Positions 58,175 through 64,000 of a stretch of DNA of 64,000 nt are shown here, in pieces; the first letter of the stretch is position 1; the number at the start of each line of letters is the position of its first letter. Source of the stretch: Eulemur rufifrons (Eukaryota > Chordata > Mammalia > Primates > Lemuridae); contig NC_090990.1 in NCBI RefSeq assembly GCF_041146395.1, forward strand, positions 44,402,001-44,466,000. The letters are read 5' to 3'. The position numbers and the translations under genes were made by a program. A model generated the notes under the pieces. The model was given only the letters and a program-made list of their open reading frames with translations, had not been told where the DNA came from and ran no database searches.

Positions 58175-58290
58175 GTTATAATAACAATAATAATACCTAA
58201 CACTTATGTAGTACTTACCATGTGCCACGAACTGTTTTGAATGCCTTTTATATGCTCTTAACTCATTTGGCAATATGCCTATTTTACAAT
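58175..58290 (-). repeat. MIR fragment, antisense
   Basis: 'acttatgtagtacttaccat' 'gtgccacgaactgttttgaa' 'tgccttttatatgctcttaa' is the reverse MIR 3' part. Confidence 0.8.
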
Positions 58291-58294
58291 GGCT

Positions 58295-58680
58295 TAAACA
58301 AATAGGCTTGATTTCTCACTCTCACGCTCCTAAACAACAAGTAGGAAGAAGGTGATTTGACCATGTCAAGGTCAGCATATCTTTAATTCTTTAGACTTTT
58401 CACTCATGCTAGTTGCCTCATGATTATAAGATAGTTGCTGCATCTCTAGATGTTACATGCACCTTCAGTGCTGGAAGAACGGGGAAGAATTGAGGAGAGA
58501 GCAGCATCTCCTCCTCCTCCTTTTTTTTTTTCTTTTTAAATGAGAACACCAAAACATTTCCCAGGAATCCTCCCCTCCTGCTAGACTTCTGCTAGGGTCT
58601 CACTGGCTGGAATTAGGTTGCTTGGCCACTTTTAGCTGTAACAGAAGCAGAGAAGGTGGAGAACAAGGTTATCATAGTTG
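58295..58680. other. Unique sequence
   Basis: A short ctcctcc/T-run patch lies at 58,505-58,540. Nothing else recognised. Confidence 0.5.
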
Positions 58681-58684
58681 GCTT

Positions 58685-58730
58685 GGACCTACACCATCCA
58701 ATATGTAGCTGGTAGCCATATGGCTATTTA
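58685..58730. mobile_element. MER3-like hAT element, left part
   Basis: 'ccatccaatatgtagctggt' 'agccatatggctattta' matches the arm of a hAT-Charlie non-autonomous element that I believe is MER3. It resumes at 59,912. Confidence 0.7.
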
Positions 58731-59911
58731 AAATATTTTATTGAGATATAAATTTATATACCATAAAATTCACCATTTTAAGTATACAGTATTTTAATAT
58801 GTTCACAGGATTATGCAACCATTATCCACTAATTGCAGAACATTTTCATCACCCCTTTGTATTCACTCCCCTTATACCTGTACCCCCCCACCCCCGTTGG
58901 CTGGCAGCCACTCTAACCTTTCTATCTCTATATCTCTATGGATTTGGCTGGACATTTGGCTTAGCTTCTTTTACTTGGCATAATTTTTTCAGGGTTCATC
59001 CATGTTGTAGTTTGTAGCAGTACTTTTTTTTTTTTTTTTTTTTTTTAAGAGAAGGGGTCTTGCTCTGTTACCCACGCTGAAGTATAGTGATTGACAATAT
59101 ACTTACCCATAGCTCACTGCAACCTCAAGTATCTGAGCTCAGGCAGTCCTCTTGCCTCAGCCTGCCAAGCAGCTGGGATGAGTGGCTAATTTTTTTTATA
59201 TATTTTGTAGAGACAGGGTCTCGCTATGTTGCTAGGCTAGTCTCAAATTCCTAGACTCAAGCAGTGCTCCCGCCTTGGCCTCCCAAAGTGCTGGGATTAT
59301 AGGTGAGAGCCACCACCGCTGCCTGGCCTCAGTACTTTTTTTTTATCAGTTCCCTTTTTTCTTTTTGACTGAATAATATTCTGTTGCATAGATGTATCAT
59401 ATTTTGTATCCATTCATATGTTGATGGATATTTAGGTTGTTTCACTTTTTAGTTACTATGAATATTGCTTCTATGAACATTCATGTGCAAGTTTTTATGT
59501 CAACCTAGTTTTCATTCTTCTTTCGGTTCTCTTGAGTATATTCCTAGGAGTGGAATTGTTGGGTTATATGGTAACTCTATGTTTAACCCTTTGAGGGTTA
59601 AAATGTCAAACTGTTTTCCAAAGTGGCTACAGCATTTTATACATCCTGGTGGGAATGTATAAGCATTCCAATTTCTCTACCTCCTTGTCAACACTTGCTA
59701 TTTTCTGTTTCATTTTTGTTTTTCCTTTTATTATAGCCATTCTAATGGATATGAAGTGATATCTTATTGTGGTTTTACATAATGACTACTGATGTTGAGC
59801 ATATTTTATGTGTCTGTTGGCTATTTGTTTATTACCTTTGGAGAAATGTTTGTCCATGTACTGTGCCCATTGTAAAGCTGGTTTATTTATGTTTTTATTG
59901 TTGCGTTATAG
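58731..59911 (-). repeat. Old L1 3' region, antisense, inserted in the MER3-like element and split by an AluJ
   Basis: 'gagatataaatttatatacc' 'ataaaattcaccatttta', 'ggtctcatccatg'-type text before the Alu and 'aatattctgttgcatagatg', 'cctaggagtggaattgttgg' after it are the reverse L1M pattern also present at 25.96-27.2 kb. Border repeats 'tggctatttaaa' and 'tggctgtttaaa' look like its target duplication. Confidence 0.82.
59024..59328 (-). mobile_element. AluJ, antisense, nested in the L1
   Basis: A long oligo-T is followed by 'ggtcttgctctgttacccac', 'tttgtagagacagggtctcg' and the terminal 'accaccgctgcctggcc'. It is flanked by 'cagtac' plus T-run at 59,018 and 59,330, an approximately 15-bp target duplication. 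It is diverged and old and lacks the lemur insert. Confidence 0.92.
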
Positions 59912-60085
59912 TGGCTGTTTAAATTTAAATTAATTAACATTAAATAAAATTAAAAACTCAGTTCCTCAGTCACACTGGCCACATGTCAAGTGCTCAATTG
60001 CCATGTGTAGATAGTGGCTATATTATTGAACAGCTGCAGATAAAGAGCATTCCAGCATTGCAGAAAATTGGACAATATTGGCTTA
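59912..60085. mobile_element. MER3-like hAT element, right part
   Basis: 'ttcctcagtcacactggcca' 'catgtcaagtgctcaattgc' and 'cagaaaattggacaatattg' complete the element begun at 58,685. Confidence 0.8.
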
Positions 60086-60339
60086 GAATCATCATGATTG
60101 ATCATTTGGAACTGGGCAGATGGCTTCTCTATACAAAGTCAAGGTTTTGTTAAGCTAAGGAATAATGGGGGAATATATATGAAATGTAATTATAGAACAT
60201 TCTGCAGAAAGAGTAAGGTGTCCTGGTCCCAGAAGAGATGGATATCTATGCATATCCAGCATGTATCTCCTAAAGATGCATCAAAGTTTACCAAGGGAGA
60301 ACTAGGGCAGGGGGAGTGGTATGGCAAAATTCTAGACCA

Positions 60340-60570
60340 GGAGTTGGCAAATGGTTTTTTGTTAAAGGATCAGATGGTAAATATTTTGACTTAGTTGGCC
60401 TTGTGGAATCTGCCGTAACTATCCAACATTATCATTGTAGTGAAAGAGCAGCCTGAGACAAGACATAAATGAATGGGCGTGGCTGTGTTCCAGTACAACA
60501 GTATGACAAAAACTGCTAGTAAGTTGCATTTGGCCCATGGGCCATAGTTTGCTAGGTACAATATATAGAC
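60340..60570 (-). mobile_element. hAT-Charlie non-autonomous element, antisense
   Basis: The left end 'caggagttggcaaatggttt' and right end 'tggcccatgggccatagttt' 'gct' are inverted-repeat ends of a common element with 'gtggctgtgttccagtacaa' inside. I do not assign a specific MER number. Confidence 0.75.
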
Positions 60571-60571
60571 A

Positions 60572-60910
60572 GGTACAGACGCTTAAAGGAGCCTGTCATG
60601 CTGAAATAAAGGGAACGGTAAGATCCTTGGTGTGACTGGGAAAATAGGCTTTAGGGACAATAGCTGTACTGGGACCAGACAGTAAGGTGTCCTCAATGCT
60701 TGTCAAGGTGGTTTTGTTTTATTTGTTGTTTTTGGTGGTGGTGGTTGTTTTTTCTTAAATCCTATAGGTGACAAGAAGTCATCAAAGGTTTTTAAGTAAG
60801 AAATTATATATTTGCCTTTTAGATAACCGTGTGTTAGCATTATGAAAAGTATACTGGAGGAAGTGAGGCTAGAGGTAAAAAAGACCAGTTAGGAAGCTGT
60901 TCAAGAGCCT
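60572..60910 (-). repeat. L2 LINE, antisense, diverged
   Basis: 'caagaagtcatcaaaggttt' 'ttaagtaagaaatta' and 'gaagtgaggctagaggtaaa' 'aaagaccagttaggaagctg' are the reverse of the L2 region around 'cctaactggtc'. Confidence 0.65.
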
Positions 60911-62400
60911 GAATAAAAGCAGTATTATAAAGTAATTTTGTTAATAAATATACCCATCTCCTAATCATGCCAGATAATAGGCTGTTTATAGTATAGCATT
61001 GACTGTGACACAAGTTATTTCTCTGTGTCTTGGATTAAATGAAGATCTTATAATTATTCCGCTAATTGCATCAATATGGACATAGAGAACAGAGCTGGTA
61101 ATTCTTATCCTGACTAACCTGTGCACTGTGAGTTAGGTAAAAAGTGGTATTGATTTAAATGAGGTGTGAAGAGTGGGGCTTGGACATGCTCTTTTCATAT
61201 CCCAGGAGAATCACCCTGGAAACCTGGAGAATTGGTGCTGAGTATTAATCTGACAACATCTGTGACCCTTGGAAAGTTGTGAGACTGGAGCTGTATGGGG
61301 AGACTTGCCGTGGCCTGGGAAGAGTTGACTTCTAAATGGGGTGGTGAGCTCATTCTCCACGGCTCAGTTCTGAAAGGCCCTTAGAGGGGAAAAGGAACCT
61401 TGATGAACTACTAATTTATGATGTTAGGTCCAGAGTTAAGCATAATATGAAGGTTGGCCTGGGAATGTCTGCCATCTGTGAAGATGAATTATCCGTGTGG
61501 GCTTAGAAAATCGTGAACGCAAATTATGTGTCAATGGATTTTTTTTTCCAACATGTAATCCTAGCCTGTGAGCACACAGCCTATTTTCAAAGCAAATTTT
61601 GCAAACTAACAAGAACTCTACAATAAATGCTACAAAACTGTTGATGAGTTGGTTTTCCTGTTTGTAAGCGTATTAGTTCAGAGTCCTCTGAAGTTTAATT
61701 CAAAATGAGATAATGTGCAATGGTTTCTGACAGTCTTCATTTTGTGACCATACTCTTCAAGAAAGCATCTTGGCTTGTTCACTAGTTAAATCCTCACAAA
61801 TTCCTAAAATTATGAAATCTAAATTTATTGTAAGCAGCAACTTTGGGCCCTTTGCAAGGCAGAGTTGTACCTCACCCCTGGAGTGAAAATGAAGGAGCAT
61901 CTCACGTGCACGGCCTCGTTCCCTCTGTGCATCCTGACTGCAGGTGCTGGGAGCACCAGGAAATGTCTCCTGAATCTGAGTATTTCCAAGGGTGGGGCAG
62001 ACAGAGGTCATAACATCAGAAGACACTGTCCCCTTGTCAAGGCCTGCTTTAGTGAAGTCATTATTCCTGGGGTGGTGGGGTATGTACTCCTCGGGTGGTG
62101 TGAAAACAGGACTCTGCCTGCTTTGCCAGCAATACCCAAGCAGAGGCCGTGGCTCTCCTCGAATATCAGTTTTTGATATTGTTTTGGGGAGGTGTGATGG
62201 GAGGAGTGAAGAAACCTCATCTATTTTGTGAATCCAATATACTGGGACAGAAGGGAATGACTAAATCCAGGGCATTTGGAGTTCATTGAATTTGTCAAAT
62301 TATTTTTCAAGCTTGAAGGTTCAGGATCTCCCTAAATGTATTTTTGTAAGCACTTATACCCCGGTGTCCATTAAGGGAAATGCACTCTGTATGTTTCTGA
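60911..62400. other. Long unique block
   Basis: About 1.5 kb with no recognised repeat. Frames of up to 103 codons near 61.8-62.2 kb overlap on both strands with no domain. Confidence 0.5.
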
Positions 62401-62403
62401 TTC

Positions 62404-62508
62404 TTCTACCCTTCCTTCCTTCTTCCCTTCCTTTCTTCCTTCCCTCCCTCCCTCCCTTCCTTCCTCTCTCCCCTCTCCCTCTCTTTTCTTCTCTTCCCTT
62501 TCCATGGC
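62404..62508. repeat. (TTCC)n/(TCCC)n pyrimidine microsatellite
   Basis: A 105-base almost pure C/T run based on 'ccttccttcctt' and 'ccctccctcccttcc'. Low-complexity frames on both strands over it are artefacts. Confidence 0.95.
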
Positions 62509-62509
62509 A

Positions 62510-62948
62510 CTTCCTTGGATTGATAAGAAAAGAGGACACACATTGTATGTTAATATCAAATTGACAGGTATATTTAGGATGCATTATCATGGCCACACAA
62601 AGGCCTGGCACTTTCTGGGGTCCCAGATGGGAATTGTAGACTTCCAGAACATGCCTTGACCTCTAAGTAGCCTCACTGGGCTGAGGTCAAAACTTGACGA
62701 GACTACCTACCCCACAGTCAGCCACTGTGATCTGTTTTTTAAAAACTTTGCCAGGATTAGAAGGGGAAGGATTTGGGTTGAAATTAAGGATACTTCCTAA
62801 CTTTTTATTGCCAGTCTCGATTTTTAAGGTAGATGTTGGGATTTCACCCTTACTTCGTTACTGTAATTTGGAATAATCTCTTCTTGTATTTTGAGAGTTT
62901 GCTGTGAGATTGGTCTGATTCAATTATTGCTTGAGTAGAAAAAGAGAT
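62510..62948. other. Unique sequence
   Basis: Nothing recognised. Confidence 0.5.
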
Positions 62949-62951
62949 TAG

Positions 62952-63160
62952 GTCATTGGATCCCAAACTAGCCTCAGAAAATCAGTTATGATGGCAAGAA
63001 TCACCTGGAGGGGTTTTAACTTTTATTTAATTTTTTTTTCTTTTAAACTAAAAACACAAATTCCTCTGGGAATTCTGATCTAGTAACTCTGGGTGGAAAC
63101 AGAATCTCAAGATTTGTAATTTTGTCAGCTTTCTACATGATTCTCATGATCAGTTAGTTT
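62952..63160 (+). mobile_element. MER20-like hAT fossil, sense, diverged
   Basis: 'ggtcattggatcccaaacta' is a decayed MER20 end. 'caagaatcacctggaggggt' 'tttaac' and 'attctgatctagtaactctg' 'ggtgg' match its middle. A T-rich insertion interrupts it at about 63,025-63,045. Confidence 0.65.
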
Positions 63161-63394
63161 TGTGATTTACTAGATTCAATGACTTTTAGTAGATTGAAGG
63201 AGCAGATTGAGATGATATTTCCATATAGTTCTGCCTTTTAAAAATGGCCATGGCAAGTTTTCCATTGGTGTTATTGTTTTTAATTGTTTTCACTTAAGAT
63301 GGCTTCCTTATGAGTAAGACCTTGCATATAGTACTTATTATATAAGCACTAGGTAAATAAATGGTGAATACAAAAAGGAAAGTCAGGAAAGTGA

Positions 63395-63612
63395 AAGGCA
63401 AGTAATACTTTTGAATGCCTACTATTATAATAAACTTGACTCATAATTTATATTTTCCTCTTTAGTGTTAGCCTCGGAACGCAATGATTGTTATCCAGTC
63501 TTGTATTCAATAAAATTAAAGCCCAGAGAAGTTCAGTATGTTACCCAAAGTCATGTCATAAACTTGTGGCAGGAGGGGTGTCTGAATCTGTTGTGCCAGG
63601 CAGCCTTTCTGA
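63395..63612 (-). repeat. MIR SINE, antisense
   Basis: 'taaagcccagagaagttcag' 'tatgttacccaaagtcatgt' and 'gggtgtctgaatctgttgtg' follow reverse MIR order. Confidence 0.7.
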
Positions 63613-63614
63613 AT

Positions 63615-64000
63615 ACTCTAGCCTGCTTCTCAATTCTTTCTTGGTTCCAGGGGATTGTGTAACAGGACAGGGAATCTCCTTAGATCAGGAAACCGGACCC
63701 ATCGGGCAGGTCCAGAGCTTCCTTCACCGGGTTGTACCGATGTGTTTGTTTTTCTCTGTCCAATGCTGGGTCAGGGTCCCACTGAAGGTCTTTGTCACTG
63801 CTGAGAATGCCGGGGTGTGATCACTGGGAAACTGTTTGGCGAAGGAACGTGGCAGCCGAGCCACAGAAGGGTCTCTCAGGTGGTTTGCCTGTATCTGAAT
63901 TGTATTTTATTTTTTGGCACTTTGTGACAGGCCTGAGAATGTTGGAATTTTGTGCCGACGTGGTCACCATTTAGCATGTTGCATTTCTCTTACGGTGTGA
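63615..64000. other. Unique sequence to the window edge
   Basis: No repeat or exon recognised. Three short overlapping frames show no domain. Confidence 0.5.

Noticed and set aside
62354..62611. Arg/Glu/Gly-rich minus-strand frame as a basic protein
   Set aside because: It is the translation of the (TTCC)n microsatellite.

Overview
This is mammalian nuclear DNA with no gene I can assign. There is no long open frame with a recognisable domain, no CpG island, no RNA gene and no convincing chain of exons. Short open frames lie on both strands at the density expected by chance. CpG is visibly depleted, and the landmarks are interspersed repeats. Two Alu elements (26.1 kb and 41.2 kb) carry the central insert and right-monomer sequence I associate with Malagasy lemurs (e.g. 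core 'gagctaggctgacgccac'). An L1 3' end at 14.3 kb also looks strepsirrhine-specific. The source is therefore most likely a lemur; that is an inference from remembered repeat families.

Layout: 0-14 kb holds mainly ancient MIR and L2 fossils in unique sequence. At 14.2-14.8 kb an L2 copy is split by the lineage-type L1 tail. 15-19.5 kb is largely unique and includes one weak candidate exon (19,025-19,113). 19.45-20.25 kb is a DNA transposon fossil bordered by (CA)n and (TG)n. 24-27.2 kb holds two old L1 3'-region copies, the second split by a young lemur Alu with a perfect 19-bp target-site duplication. 28.7-29 kb is an antisense AluJ. 30-40 kb is mostly unique DNA with MIR, L2 and MER20. At 41.2 kb lies the second lemur Alu, inserted in one copy of a local duplication whose other copy is at 42.5 kb. 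44.26-44.92 kb is a Tigger-type fossil containing a perfect 13-bp inverted repeat. 48.9-50.1 kb is another old L1. 50.7-51.3 and 54.6-55.4 kb are antisense L2 copies, the latter split by MER5A. 58.7-60.1 kb is a three-level nest: a MER3-like hAT element split by an L1, itself split by an AluJ. The rest is unique DNA.

I recognised about 37 MIR fragments and more than 20 L2 segments, against few L1s and no clear full-length LTR element. That balance suits an intron or gene-proximal region better than an L1-rich desert, but the sequence alone does not settle it. No genes work together here. What the window records is the order of transposon insertion. I found no new biological system. The observations most worth following are the nested insertions, the duplication at 41.6/42.5 kb, the inverted repeat at 44.85 kb, the exon candidate, and one AT-rich block that may be a conserved noncoding element.
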